From Methylobacillus gramineus (GTDB lineage Bacteria > Pseudomonadota > Gammaproteobacteria > Burkholderiales > Methylophilaceae): a DNA stretch of 64,000 bases. Each line of letters opens with the position of its first letter. The stretch's first letter is position 1. Under the pieces are notes generated by a model. It was given only the letters and a program-made list of their open reading frames with translations. It did no database searches and was not told where the DNA came from. A program made the position numbers and the translations under genes. Positions 47,659 through 56,364 of the stretch are shown in pieces. The stretch covers positions 124,001 to 188,000 of the forward strand of contig NZ_JAJAVE010000003.1 in NCBI RefSeq assembly GCF_020532675.1, read 5' to 3'.

Positions 47659-48507
47659 TTAGCGCTCTGGACGCGGGCGAACCAACAGATCCACCCAGCC
47701 AAGCCCATCCTTGTTCAGTGAGATGACATGTGCGAGGAACGCTTCACGCTCATCCTGTGTCACGGGGTAAGAGAACAATGCATCGATGCCGGGAGTGCCA
47801 AATGGGATGCGCTCAGTAAACTCTGCAATCTCAAAATCACATTCGTCCTGTAACCAGGCCAATAATGCCAGGGGATCGGTACCCTGGGATTGCAGCCAGT
47901 TTGGGGCAAACTCCATTTTGATGATCCAGTCGTGATGCTGACGCAACCAGGATTCACACCCACGCAACACGTGATATTCAAATCCCTGGGTATCGATTTT
48001 GAAAAATGTTTTCCCGGTGATCCCGTGTTCGTTGAGTACCTGATCCAGTGTCACCATGGGCAGAAAGGTTTTTTCCCAGCCATCGATATTGACGCGGTTA
48101 TCCAGGCTGAAGGCCGTGCTTGCTTGCTGTTCCATGCCGACGATGGCATTGATGATCTGGATATTGTCCAGTCCAAGGTGACTGAAATTACGGCGCATGA
48201 GTTCAGCCAGGCGTGGATCGGCTTCCAGGGCAATGCAATGCAGCTGTGGCGCTGCACGATGCGCCAGGATCGAAATCAGGCCAACGTTAGCGCCCACATC
48301 GACGAACTGCACAAACCGTTCATCCCGGATAAAGCGATAAAGCAGTGATACCTTTTCCTCAAAAGTCTTTCGCTGCTGATACCAGGTTGCGTCATATTTA
48401 TCAGCCAGCACTTCCAGAGGAATGCCTTCAAGATTGATATGATGGCTGAGGATGTGGCGAGCGAATGGAAGGGAGGCGTGCATGGATGTGTCTTCAATCT
48501 GGGTCAT
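47659..48507 (-). CDS. FkbM-family SAM-dependent methyltransferase
   Basis: A 282-residue protein with VQFVDVGANVGLISILAHRA (SAM loop), CIALEADPRLAELMRRNF and the FkbM signature FFKIDTQGFEYHVLRGCES. The ATG at 48507 has a strong ribosome site (GAGGAAAAC) and overlaps the end of the SDR gene by 14 bases; an upstream in-frame start at 48558 lies deeper in that gene. It would methylate a sugar hydroxyl of the surface glycan. Confidence 0.87.
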   Translation of the reverse strand: MTQIEDTSMHASLPFARHILSHHINLEGIPLEVLADKYDATWYQQRKTFEEKVSLLYRFIRDERFVQFVDVGANVGLISILAHRAAPQLHCIALEADPRLAELMRRNFSHLGLDNIQIINAIVGMEQQASTAFSLDNRVNIDGWEKTFLPMVTLDQVLNEHGITGKTFFKIDTQGFEYHVLRGCESWLRQHHDWIIKMEFAPNWLQSQGTDPLALLAWLQDECDFEIAEFTERIPFGTPGIDALFSYPVTQDEREAFLAHVISLNKDGLGWVDLLVRPRPER

Positions 48508-49252
48508 GTAGTTTTCCTCGAATACCTCCATCCAATGCAATGCAGCTGCCATTGGCAAAGGGCAAAGCGTCGCTGCATAACATCAAGGCCAGCCTGGCTA
48601 CTTCTTCCTGTTGCCCGATATGGCCTACCGGGTGGTATTGCTGTAATGCGACCAGACCTTCTGGATTGTCGCTGAAGCCAGCCTTCAACATCTCGGTATC
48701 AATGGCTGCAGGTTCAATCGCATTGACCCGGACACGATCACCCAGGTCCACCGCCAGGGCTCGCGTCATGCCACTCAAGGCGGCCTTGCTGGTGGCATAG
48801 GCTACAAAGCGCTGCTTGGTTTGGGCGGCATGAATGCTGCTGATATTGACTACCGCCCCCCGTGCCGCTTCCAGTTCTGGCAACAGGTGCTTGATGAGCA
48901 TGAAAGGGGCGCTCAGGTTGACATCCAGCGTGGTTTGCCAATCTGCATCACTCAGCTCGGCGGTATCGGCCAGGATCTGGATGGCGGCATTGTTCACCAG
49001 ACTGTGCAATGCGGATTGTGGCAATGCGGTGCGTACTTCCGCGAGAAAGTTGGCGGCGTAGTCCGGCTCTCTTACCACGCGTATCAGGTCGGCACTCAAC
49101 CAGGTGTCATCACTGGCTAACCATGCAGGCCGTGTGCCGATGTCGGTTGCAATGACGTGGTAGCCATCGCTGTGGAAAGTCTCCACCAGCGCACGGCCGA
49201 TGCCGCCTGCGGCTCCTGTGATCAGTACATGGCGCTGCGGTGCGGCACTCAT
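48494..49252 (-). CDS. Short-chain dehydrogenase/reductase, PtmA-like context
   Basis: A 252-residue classical SDR with LITGAAGGIGRALVETF, ATDIGTRPAW, VNNAAIQ, a catalytic Ser in VNISSIHA and YATSK. It is coupled by ATGA to the 2-hydroxyacid dehydrogenase upstream and overlaps the FkbM gene downstream. SDRs called PtmA lie beside CMP-sugar synthetase genes in Campylobacter flagellin-glycosylation loci, and this set has the same flavour. The substrate is not known. Confidence 0.86.
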   Translation of the reverse strand: MSAAPQRHVLITGAAGGIGRALVETFHSDGYHVIATDIGTRPAWLASDDTWLSADLIRVVREPDYAANFLAEVRTALPQSALHSLVNNAAIQILADTAELSDADWQTTLDVNLSAPFMLIKHLLPELEAARGAVVNISSIHAAQTKQRFVAYATSKAALSGMTRALAVDLGDRVRVNAIEPAAIDTEMLKAGFSDNPEGLVALQQYHPVGHIGQQEEVARLALMLCSDALPFANGSCIALDGGIRGKLHDPD

Positions 49253-50187
49253 GGTGCCTTCACTCCCAGAAAGTCCATGAGCTTGTCGATGGCGATTTCA
49301 CTGGTGCGTACCACGGCATCTGCTGTGTTGGATGCATTGTGGGAGCCGAAAATACAGCGGGGATGGGAGCGCAATGAGGATGTCGAGGGTAATGGCTCCA
49401 CTTCGAACACATCAAGCGCTGCGGAATAGACCTTACCGGAGTGCAGGGCGGCTTCCAGCGCAGATTCGTCAATAATCGGCCCGCGTCCGACATTGACAAT
49501 CCTCACACCATGCTTGGCCTGTGCCAGTGTGTCTGCATTGAGCATATGGCGGCTGCTGGTATTCAACGCGCAAGTGATGACGATAAAGTCTGCTTCTTCC
49601 AGGCGATCTGGCCAGGTAGCACGCTGTACTGAGGCCAGTTCGGGAACGTCGGCTGCGCTGGGGTCGTAAGCAATCACTTGCATGTCAGAGGCCAACAGGC
49701 GGCGTGCCGTATGCCTGCCTATATCGCCAAAGCCGACCAGCGCCACGGTTTTGCCTGCCAGCGAGATACCGCGCGGTTTGGGCCATTGGCCTTGTTTGAC
49801 AGCGGCATCAATCTGGAAGGTTTCACGTGCCAGGGCAATCACATACCCCACCGCAATGTCGGCAACTTCACCACCAAACATATTGGGGGTGTTGGTGATG
49901 GGGATACCCAGCTCCTTGCAGGCGGCGAAGTCGACGTTATCAACACCTATGCCCCATTTGACAGCAGCCTTTAGCTTGCCTGCCTGGCCAGTCAGGAACA
50001 CCTCGCGCGTGGCTGGGTCATCGCCGATGATCCAGCCGTCATGCTGAGGCACGATGTCTTTCAGTTCTTCCACCGACAAGGTTTGGACCACCTTGGCCGC
50101 AGTCAGCTCCACGCCATATTGGGCAAAACGTGGGCGGAAGGCGTCTATCATGCCCAGCATGGGCGGGCAGGTCACCAAGATTTTCAT
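49249..50187 (-). CDS. D-isomer 2-hydroxyacid dehydrogenase (phosphoglycerate dehydrogenase-like)
   Basis: A 312-residue NAD-dependent dehydrogenase. The nucleotide site is KTVALVGFGDIGRHTARRLL. The catalytic Arg is in VNVGRGPIIDE, the Glu in DVFEVEPL and the His in GSHNAS. Both starts and stops overlap the neighbours as ATGA. In a glycan island it probably prepares a keto- or hydroxyacid sugar precursor rather than serine. That is inference from context. Confidence 0.88.
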   Translation of the reverse strand: MKILVTCPPMLGMIDAFRPRFAQYGVELTAAKVVQTLSVEELKDIVPQHDGWIIGDDPATREVFLTGQAGKLKAAVKWGIGVDNVDFAACKELGIPITNTPNMFGGEVADIAVGYVIALARETFQIDAAVKQGQWPKPRGISLAGKTVALVGFGDIGRHTARRLLASDMQVIAYDPSAADVPELASVQRATWPDRLEEADFIVITCALNTSSRHMLNADTLAQAKHGVRIVNVGRGPIIDESALEAALHSGKVYSAALDVFEVEPLPSTSSLRSHPRCIFGSHNASNTADAVVRTSEIAIDKLMDFLGVKAP

Positions 50188-50891
50188 TGGACACCTGCTT
50201 TCTGGTTTTGCAAATAGTGGGTGGCAATCACGGCAAATTCCCAGTCTTCTTGATCGTCTATATCAATCGATTCTATGCGAGGCCCTTCATACATCATCGG
50301 TTTTTTGCCGATACGGGCCTGGGTCCTGGCAAAGCTCTCTGCGGTGAACAGGTAGAGGTTGGAGTTTTCCTCAAACCAGGGTTCCAGGTCCTGGGTGCGG
50401 ATCAGGTTATCCGGGTCATGGTTGACCGCACTGCCATCAGCGCGGTAGAAGCGTGTCTGGATCTTGTCCACGGTAAACAGTGAATCTGCTTCGTCGTTTG
50501 CCAGCTTTGCCTGGTAGGCTGCCAGCGCCTTGCGTATGGTTTCTGCTGACATTAACGGGTTGGTGGTATGCGTCATCAGGTAGATATCCGCGGGCACAGC
50601 GGCGATATCATCTGCCAGGACCAGGTTCATGCTGACAAGGTCGCCGCAGATGTCCGGTTTGCGGTCACGGATGCGGATCTTGCCGCCGTCTACCAGGCCA
50701 TTTTCGGCAAGGATATCGCGTGCGTCGGTGTTGATGATGATCTCGTCAATGTCATCGACGGACAGCAAGGTGTCCAGAATCCAGCGGAATAGCGGCTTTC
50801 CGCAGAATTCACGGAAATTCTTGCCCTTGACGCGCACGCTATTGGCTTTCATCGGTAGCAACGCAATGATGCGTGGCTTGGAATTGCTCAT
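50184..50891 (-). CDS. Acylneuraminate cytidylyltransferase-family CMP-sugar synthetase
   Basis: A 235-residue nucleotidyltransferase of the NeuA/KdsB/PtmB group. The N-terminal CTP loop is LLPMKANSVRVKGKNFREF; INTDARD and YLMTHTTNPLMSAETI follow, with an acidic metal site near the C-terminus (ESIDIDDQEDW). It would activate a nonulosonic or other 2-keto sugar acid as its CMP derivative. No NeuB-type synthase is visible in the window, so the sugar cannot be named. Confidence 0.9.
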   Translation of the reverse strand: MSNSKPRIIALLPMKANSVRVKGKNFREFCGKPLFRWILDTLLSVDDIDEIIINTDARDILAENGLVDGGKIRIRDRKPDICGDLVSMNLVLADDIAAVPADIYLMTHTTNPLMSAETIRKALAAYQAKLANDEADSLFTVDKIQTRFYRADGSAVNHDPDNLIRTQDLEPWFEENSNLYLFTAESFARTQARIGKKPMMYEGPRIESIDIDDQEDWEFAVIATHYLQNQKAGVQ

Positions 50892-50911
50892 GTTATTGGC
50901 TCACAAAAAAA

Positions 50912-52579
50912 TTATTGAGGGTAAAAGTATTTTTCTTTTTCGGCACGCGACATCCGCCTGTGCTCATGGTTGCCCTTGTAGGCACCCCAGTACTGGTTGA
51001 GGCGGTAGCAAAACACATCCAGGATGCTAATTTTGATACCGCCACGCCATGCTTGCCGCACATCCTTGAAGAAGCTGCTCAGGATATAGCGCACGGTATC
51101 CAACAGGCCTACATGCAGCTGCGGCATGATTCTTTGCAAGGCGATCGCTTCTCGCTCAAACCGCCGCCTTACCTGTGGCCAGTTTTCATCATGATGGTGG
51201 TATACCGCCGCTTCCGCAATATATCCTACCCTGCCGTGATCTCGGGTCAGCCTTTGCGCCAGGTCCATATCTTCCAGCCCGGTCAGGTCTTCGTCAAAAC
51301 GATATTGTTGCCAGGCCTTGCGGGATAACGCGGCATTGGCGTTGTTGCAAAAGAAACCGGCCTGCGGTAATGCTGAGATTGCGGGGAAATATTTGGCAAA
51401 AATACGTTTTTCACTGAAGTGGCTCTGTTCCCCTCCCAGTTGTTTTCCGTAGGCATAGTCTGCACGTTGTTCGAGGATGGGTTGGCACAGGGTTTGCAGC
51501 CAATGTGCGTCCGTGGGTACGCAGTGTCCGCTGATGAATACCAGGATATCGCCCATGGCGGCCTCACATCCGCGGTTCAGCGAGCGACCAAAGGAAAACT
51601 CCTCCCGCGTGATATGTTGGATGCGGCAGCCGTACCGCTCTGCAATCTGCAAGGTATCATCTGTAGAGCCCGAATCGACCAGGATCACTTCATGGCTCCA
51701 GTCATTGAGGGTCTGGCTGGCAATGCTTTGCAACACTGATTCCAGGTGGCGGGCTTCGTTCAGGGTGCGGATGATGATGCTGGCGCGTACCTTGCCCAGG
51801 TTGATGCTGGTCGGGCGCAGCAGCAGGTCAAAGCCGGGGTTCAGCTTCTGGTGCAGCAGGCGGATTTCATCCGGGTCCACCGCATTGATGGAAAACATGT
51901 CCCAGTGCACTGCCACCACCTGACGTACGCCGATTTCCTGACCAAACTGGAAGGCCTCGCGTATGGACATATTGCCGATGATGCCACGCCTGCCGCGAAA
52001 GAAATTATGTTCATTTACTGGCAGGAAGGCCGTGTGGAGCGGAGCAAGCCGGGCCAGGGCATCAATGATCTCCTGCTTGACCATGGTATCACCGGCGACA
52101 TAGAGCCTTTGCCCGGCATACTCCAGCACAAAACCTACACAGGCCAGGTTGCCTGCTTTGTCCCGCACCAGCTCAGGGTGCGCTGCCGGGATGGCATGCA
52201 GGCGCAGTCCTGTTGCGCCCAACGCCTGCCATGTTTCCTCTGCAAGCAATAATCGGTCATCAGCAATACCCCATTCTGCCAGTAGCTGAATGACGGGAGC
52301 CGGCCCGACAAAGCGTGCCTGCGGCGATGCGGCGGCCAGCTTGGGCAGGGTGTGCGGGTCGCAATGATCGATGTGCGCATGCGTGATCAGCACCCAGTCA
52401 GCATCCCTGACTTCTTCAGGCAAGATGGGGATGGGTAATAAACGATCCAGGTCAGGCGCATCCAGTTCCTGGACCGAGTTAGACAGGTAAGGGTCAACAT
52501 AGACCGTGCAGCCGGCAAAGCCTAAGCGGCAGCCAGATTGGCCCAGCATTTGAACGGGGACTCGGAGCGAGGCGGTCAT
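50912..52579 (-). CDS. Fusion of metallo-beta-lactamase-fold hydrolase and GT2 glycosyltransferase
   Basis: A 555-residue two-domain protein. Residues 1-255 are a UlaG-like metallo-beta-lactamase-fold domain: VYVDPYLSNSV, the metal motif HAHIDHCDP (His67, His69, Asp71, His72), YVAGDTM and VVAVHWDMFS. Residues 265-500 are a GT2 domain: ASIIIRTLNEARHLESVLQS, VDSGSTDDT, FSFGRSLNRG and GLEDMDLAQRLTRDHG. The ATG at 52579 overlaps the upstream stop (ATGA). The reading is open through both domains with no frameshift visible, so the fusion is real at the sequence level. Confidence 0.88.
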   Translation of the reverse strand: MTASLRVPVQMLGQSGCRLGFAGCTVYVDPYLSNSVQELDAPDLDRLLPIPILPEEVRDADWVLITHAHIDHCDPHTLPKLAAASPQARFVGPAPVIQLLAEWGIADDRLLLAEETWQALGATGLRLHAIPAAHPELVRDKAGNLACVGFVLEYAGQRLYVAGDTMVKQEIIDALARLAPLHTAFLPVNEHNFFRGRRGIIGNMSIREAFQFGQEIGVRQVVAVHWDMFSINAVDPDEIRLLHQKLNPGFDLLLRPTSINLGKVRASIIIRTLNEARHLESVLQSIASQTLNDWSHEVILVDSGSTDDTLQIAERYGCRIQHITREEFSFGRSLNRGCEAAMGDILVFISGHCVPTDAHWLQTLCQPILEQRADYAYGKQLGGEQSHFSEKRIFAKYFPAISALPQAGFFCNNANAALSRKAWQQYRFDEDLTGLEDMDLAQRLTRDHGRVGYIAEAAVYHHHDENWPQVRRRFEREAIALQRIMPQLHVGLLDTVRYILSSFFKDVRQAWRGGIKISILDVFCYRLNQYWGAYKGNHEHRRMSRAEKEKYFYPQ

Positions 52580-54801
52580 CGGCGCAATATCTCCCCTATC
52601 ATGTGGCACATGTCATCCAGCACCTGTTGAGCGCTTTTGCTGGCGAGGTCTCGATGGATGATGGCTTGTCGCTGATAGCCAAATAACGGGTAACCCAGGG
52701 CCTCGAACCGCTCGTGCTTGATGAGCAGGTCGGCAATATGACCGCCTTCCGGGCCAAAACCTGACAGCTCCCACATGATAAACAGATCCTGATCGATGGC
52801 ATCGGGTATGCGGGCCAGCTCTGTTGCAGCGCTTTCCAGGTCACCATGCTGGATATGAATGGTGAGGATGGAAAAAGGTGCATGTGCATGTTGCTGGCCC
52901 CAAGGGCTCGCACCAAGATTGAGGAATATGGTGGGCATCACTTTGGTACTGCCTGGGCCGCCGAGCCAGGCGGTTTTTTTGTTCAAGGCCTGCAGATTGT
53001 GCAGACTGCTTGAATATGCGGCATGTTGTGCGTACTTGCGCAGCAATCCGCTGGCGCATGCCTTGATATTATTCTTCAGGTGTTGCTGGCCGCGCTGGTC
53101 TGAATAGTCACGCAGCTTTTCGTCCCTGTGCAAGGTGCGCACCGACAGACATGGATTCCGGACGCTATAGCCCTCTGTGCGCAGCAGTGCTGCAATCGCG
53201 GTATCGCAGCCCAGGGTGCCTATCAGTACCGATGCGAGCTCCGCTGGTACTGAGACGGGGGTGTCGAACACGTAGCAATCATACGAGAGATAATTTTTCT
53301 CGAAATGGCAGCGGCCATTGGGCGTCCATGGTGACCAGGGCGTGTGCGGTTGCAGGCTCTGCAGATATTCGCCTGTCGACGTTTGGTTCCAGCGTGTCAA
53401 TGCATAGATGGGAGAGCCATCGGCCGCGCGGCCTGTGGTCAGGTCATGCACCGCCTGTGTCGGTAGCAGCATGTCCGCATTGACGATGGCAGCTGTCACC
53501 TTGCCTAGCGAATTTGCGTAATTAAACAGGGTTTGATAGTGCGGGCGTGCAAAAATCGGAGAGAAAATTAATTTGCCGCTGGCCAGCAGTGATCGGAGTA
53601 TCTGGACTTCTTCAGCATTCAGGCTATTTTCCAGGGCAGCAACCGGTCCTTCAAGCAACACATGCAGATGAGAGATGAGCGGAATACGGCAATTTTCCAG
53701 CAGGATCTCTGCGCAGTTTCTTACTTCATCTGCGGCGCCCTCGGTGCGGAAGGTCGTGATCAGCACAAAAGGGCGAAGTGCTGGAGGATTGACGATCATG
53801 GGGCTATGGGCAGGAATGCCATCCACCTGCTGGGTGTCGCTGTCATGTGGATAGGCAATGCCGAAACATTCACATAGTGCAAGCAACACAGAAGGAGCAC
53901 TATCTTCCAGCCCAAGCTGGATAGCCTGATGCATGATGTTTTGCTTGAGGCCTGGTGCCAATTGCCCAGGCTGTGTTTTCAGGTTGATACGGTAGTGACG
54001 GGCAACCTGTAGATGGATTTCATCCTTGATGGATTTCACCAGCCAGGTGTTCAGAAATGCCACCAGGCCAGCACTCTCCATCATGGAACGGCATACCTGG
54101 GTGTGATCACTGATCAGACTCCAGATGAACAGGGAAAATTCGCGTAAACGTCTGGCTACCCTGAGCGGAGGCACTCTGTAATCTGGTGTCAGGAGGGCGA
54201 GTTGCGATGGCGCATATATCCAGCCAAGTACATCCCGTATGGCGCTATCGTGCTGCTGGTGCTCGGTTGCCAGAGTGCATGCCTCGATCACTCTATGTTG
54301 GGCACCGCAGTGTTCGACGTAGTGAGATACGGTTCCGGTACTGAGTATCTTGGCAAACAATAGCCAACCTTGATACCAGCCTGGTACCTCGGACTCATGC
54401 AAAGACAGGCCACGAAACAAAGCGGTTTCTCCCATTACCCCACTGAGATGAATCGGGTTGACGGCAGCGTCAAATGCCATTTCCTTGGGACGCGAGATTG
54501 TGGCGCCAAGATCGTTGCCTTTGTCGTCAATCAGTTTGACCGGGCTATGCACCAGCTTTGCCTCGGGATTCTGCTGCAAATAGTCCAGGCGGGATCGTAA
54601 TGCGTCGGCCTCAAAAGCGCCATCTGACTCCAGAAAGGCGATATATCGGCCCCTTGCCTGCTGGATATCGTCGCCAATCAGTATTTCAAGATGCTCTATA
54701 CCTTGCGCATGTACTGATGCGATGGCCTGCGGGAGAAAGCTGGACGCTGGGGAGCCCAGTATGATCACTGAGATGAGGGGATGGGGGGATGGGCTCGTCA
54801 T
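52576..54801 (-). CDS. Large glycosyltransferase-like protein
   Basis: A 741-residue protein. The N-terminus is a GT2 start (PLISVIILGSPASSFLPQAIASVHAQG, IAFLESDGAFEADALRSRLD) with a shortened nucleotide loop (LIGDDIQQARGRY). The middle (about 360-560) has a second nucleotide-sugar-transferase-like unit (FVLITTFRTEGAADEVRNCA, AAIVNADMLLPTQAVHDL), resembling the GT family that reports DxD-like NADML. The C-terminal 150 residues are unassigned. It lies directly after the remnant module and is coupled to the fusion gene. Confidence 0.75.
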   Translation of the reverse strand: MTSPSPHPLISVIILGSPASSFLPQAIASVHAQGIEHLEILIGDDIQQARGRYIAFLESDGAFEADALRSRLDYLQQNPEAKLVHSPVKLIDDKGNDLGATISRPKEMAFDAAVNPIHLSGVMGETALFRGLSLHESEVPGWYQGWLLFAKILSTGTVSHYVEHCGAQHRVIEACTLATEHQQHDSAIRDVLGWIYAPSQLALLTPDYRVPPLRVARRLREFSLFIWSLISDHTQVCRSMMESAGLVAFLNTWLVKSIKDEIHLQVARHYRINLKTQPGQLAPGLKQNIMHQAIQLGLEDSAPSVLLALCECFGIAYPHDSDTQQVDGIPAHSPMIVNPPALRPFVLITTFRTEGAADEVRNCAEILLENCRIPLISHLHVLLEGPVAALENSLNAEEVQILRSLLASGKLIFSPIFARPHYQTLFNYANSLGKVTAAIVNADMLLPTQAVHDLTTGRAADGSPIYALTRWNQTSTGEYLQSLQPHTPWSPWTPNGRCHFEKNYLSYDCYVFDTPVSVPAELASVLIGTLGCDTAIAALLRTEGYSVRNPCLSVRTLHRDEKLRDYSDQRGQQHLKNNIKACASGLLRKYAQHAAYSSSLHNLQALNKKTAWLGGPGSTKVMPTIFLNLGASPWGQQHAHAPFSILTIHIQHGDLESAATELARIPDAIDQDLFIMWELSGFGPEGGHIADLLIKHERFEALGYPLFGYQRQAIIHRDLASKSAQQVLDDMCHMIGEILRR

Positions 54802-54813
54802 GTAAGTGATGCC

Positions 54814-54994
54814 TTAATGGTTGTAGAAGTATATCGGCTCATCTAACGGATGTCGTATACGGTTTTGTCTGCTACATCGGCACTGGCGCTGATGGAGGAG
54901 GTCATGGCAAATCCTCTTTCGGGCTGGCCTGCTTCCACGCGTGATATACCAGGTCCAGGTATTCTCCCCCGCCGATGATCCATCTAGATCTCAT
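54814..54994 (-). pseudogene. Remnant of a PglD/NeuD-like acyltransferase gene
   Basis: The first 29 codons (MRSRWIIGGGEYLDLVYHAW, then KQASPKEDLP) match the start of the intact transferase at 57351-57974. A stop follows, and then the last about 24 codons of the same gene reappear (SADVADKTVYDIR, then DEPIYFYNH and a stop) in other frames. About 150 internal codons, the whole left-handed beta-helix, are missing, and one base is lost near 54842. It overlaps the preceding remnant by 11 bases, exactly as the intact pair does. Confidence 0.85.
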
Positions 54995-55154
54995 GATCGG
55001 TCTCCATCAGGGTGGCATAACAACGCTCAACATCTGTTCTGCCGGGCAAAACTGGGCTGTAACACTCTATCGCTTCGGCAGGAAAGTCTTCATCGTTGCG
55101 CGAAATAATGAGCATATAGGTCAGCGGGTCCAGTCGTTGGATATTCATTGTCAT
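54984..55154 (-). pseudogene. Remnant of a Rieske-oxygenase gene (56-codon chimeric reading)
   Basis: This reading begins one base after the methyltransferase stop. Its residues 30-43 (ECYSPVLPGRTDVE) match the barrel segment ECYTPVSPGRTDVE of the oxygenase at 56365-57348. Residues 44-56 (RCYATLMETDHEI) match the C-terminus of both oxygenases. The join skips about 80 residues. The parental gene has TTGAAC at both edges of the skipped segment, consistent with a short-repeat deletion. The first 29 residues match nothing I can see in the window. It has a start and stop and could in principle be translated. Confidence 0.8.
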
Positions 55155-55155
55155 C

Positions 55156-56364
55156 TTAGTAAAAATATAGACAGGTATCCCACCGGAATGGGGTGTGATG
55201 GCGCAACCCTACGCGGTAATCCGGGCGCAGTGACAGTACATAGTCAGTCAGATCCAGTAAATCCATCGAGCGATGGTACGCAGAGATGGCCAGCTTGGGT
55301 TTATGGGTGGTGATGGTATGGCGTGCGCCTTTCAATGCGGGTAATTCTGATCCTTCGATATCCATCTTGAGGAAGGTCGGGGCATCATCAATGATGTCGT
55401 CCACTGGACGTATTTCGATCATATTGACTTCGTCTACAGTGCTGTCTGTGATAATGCTGCTGCCATGTCCGCCTTCATGGGTGAAGCAAACTTGCTGTGC
55501 GGTTTCACCGACGCCGCAAGCGTGTAGGCTGATCCGGTTTTCCAGTGCAGTACCCTGATAACCATCTATGATGGCTTGTAGGATTGCCAGATTGTTGCGA
55601 TCGGGCTCGATTATCCAGCTATGCGAAAATTCACCCTGGGTGTGTTTAATCAATCCTTGCAGCGACTCCCCGATGGATGCACCACAATCCACCATTTTTT
55701 CCTGATTGCCAAAATCCAGTAGGCCGGAGCCGAAGTACAGGCTGGAATAGGGTAATTGCACAGCTTGCAAATACGATGGATCGCAAGTCAGGTAATGCGT
55801 CAGCAATGCATGCAGCGTTGTGACGGATTGGTTATCCGCCATGCGTTTGCCTAGTGCCTCAAGGCGCGTTGCATTGCGAGCGATCTCCGGCCCCCAGTCC
55901 TCAACTCGGCAATCCAGTTTGCCGTGCAGACCAAATGCACGGATGGCTTGCTCAAAATTAATACAGGCGATGCCATTGTCATGGCAGATCCGGGTGAAGA
56001 ATTGCTTTGGTTTTTCATGACCGCAGGTGTTGATGGCGACCAGGTCACGGATTTGCCTGGACAATGCAAGGAAGTCAGATGTTGTCAGTAGCGGCAGGTT
56101 TCTGTAGGTTGATTCCCGCTCACTGAGAGGGTCATCCACTACTGCGATGACATCGCAGTGACGTTTTGATGCGACTATATCTAACAAATATTTGCCAAGC
56201 CCTTGGGTGCCGAGTAAGACAACTTTCGTCATCTTGCCATTTCTTGCAATGGTGGCCCGTACATCCGGGGGGATGCTGAACAAGGGATCGTTCTGCATGG
56301 ATTGTAGGGCAGTGTAAAATGCACCACTCATGCTTGGCAGATGAGGAGAGTTAGATTTGTGCAT
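55156..56364 (-). CDS. FkbM-family methyltransferase with extra N-terminal domain
   Basis: A 402-residue protein. Residues about 45-150 form a Rossmann-like N-terminal domain (TKVVLLGTQGLGKYLLDIVA, VIAVVDDPLSERES, DLVAINTCGHE), resembling the nucleotide-sugar-binding N-domain of PglD-type transferases. The FkbM methyltransferase part follows (MVDCGASIGESLQGLIKHTQ, SWIIEPDRNN, TFLKMDIEGSELPALKGARH). The start codon is immediately after the stop of the Rieske-less oxygenase. It probably methylates a sugar of the glycan built by this cluster. Confidence 0.85.
   Translation of the reverse strand: MHKSNSPHLPSMSGAFYTALQSMQNDPLFSIPPDVRATIARNGKMTKVVLLGTQGLGKYLLDIVASKRHCDVIAVVDDPLSERESTYRNLPLLTTSDFLALSRQIRDLVAINTCGHEKPKQFFTRICHDNGIACINFEQAIRAFGLHGKLDCRVEDWGPEIARNATRLEALGKRMADNQSVTTLHALLTHYLTCDPSYLQAVQLPYSSLYFGSGLLDFGNQEKMVDCGASIGESLQGLIKHTQGEFSHSWIIEPDRNNLAILQAIIDGYQGTALENRISLHACGVGETAQQVCFTHEGGHGSSIITDSTVDEVNMIEIRPVDDIIDDAPTFLKMDIEGSELPALKGARHTITTHKPKLAISAYHRSMDLLDLTDYVLSLRPDYRVGLRHHTPFRWDTCLYFY

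Noticed and set aside
54975-55313. 112-codon plus-strand frame over the remnant region
   Set aside because: It is antisense to the oxygenase/acyltransferase remnants and to the FkbM gene, and has no domain similarity.
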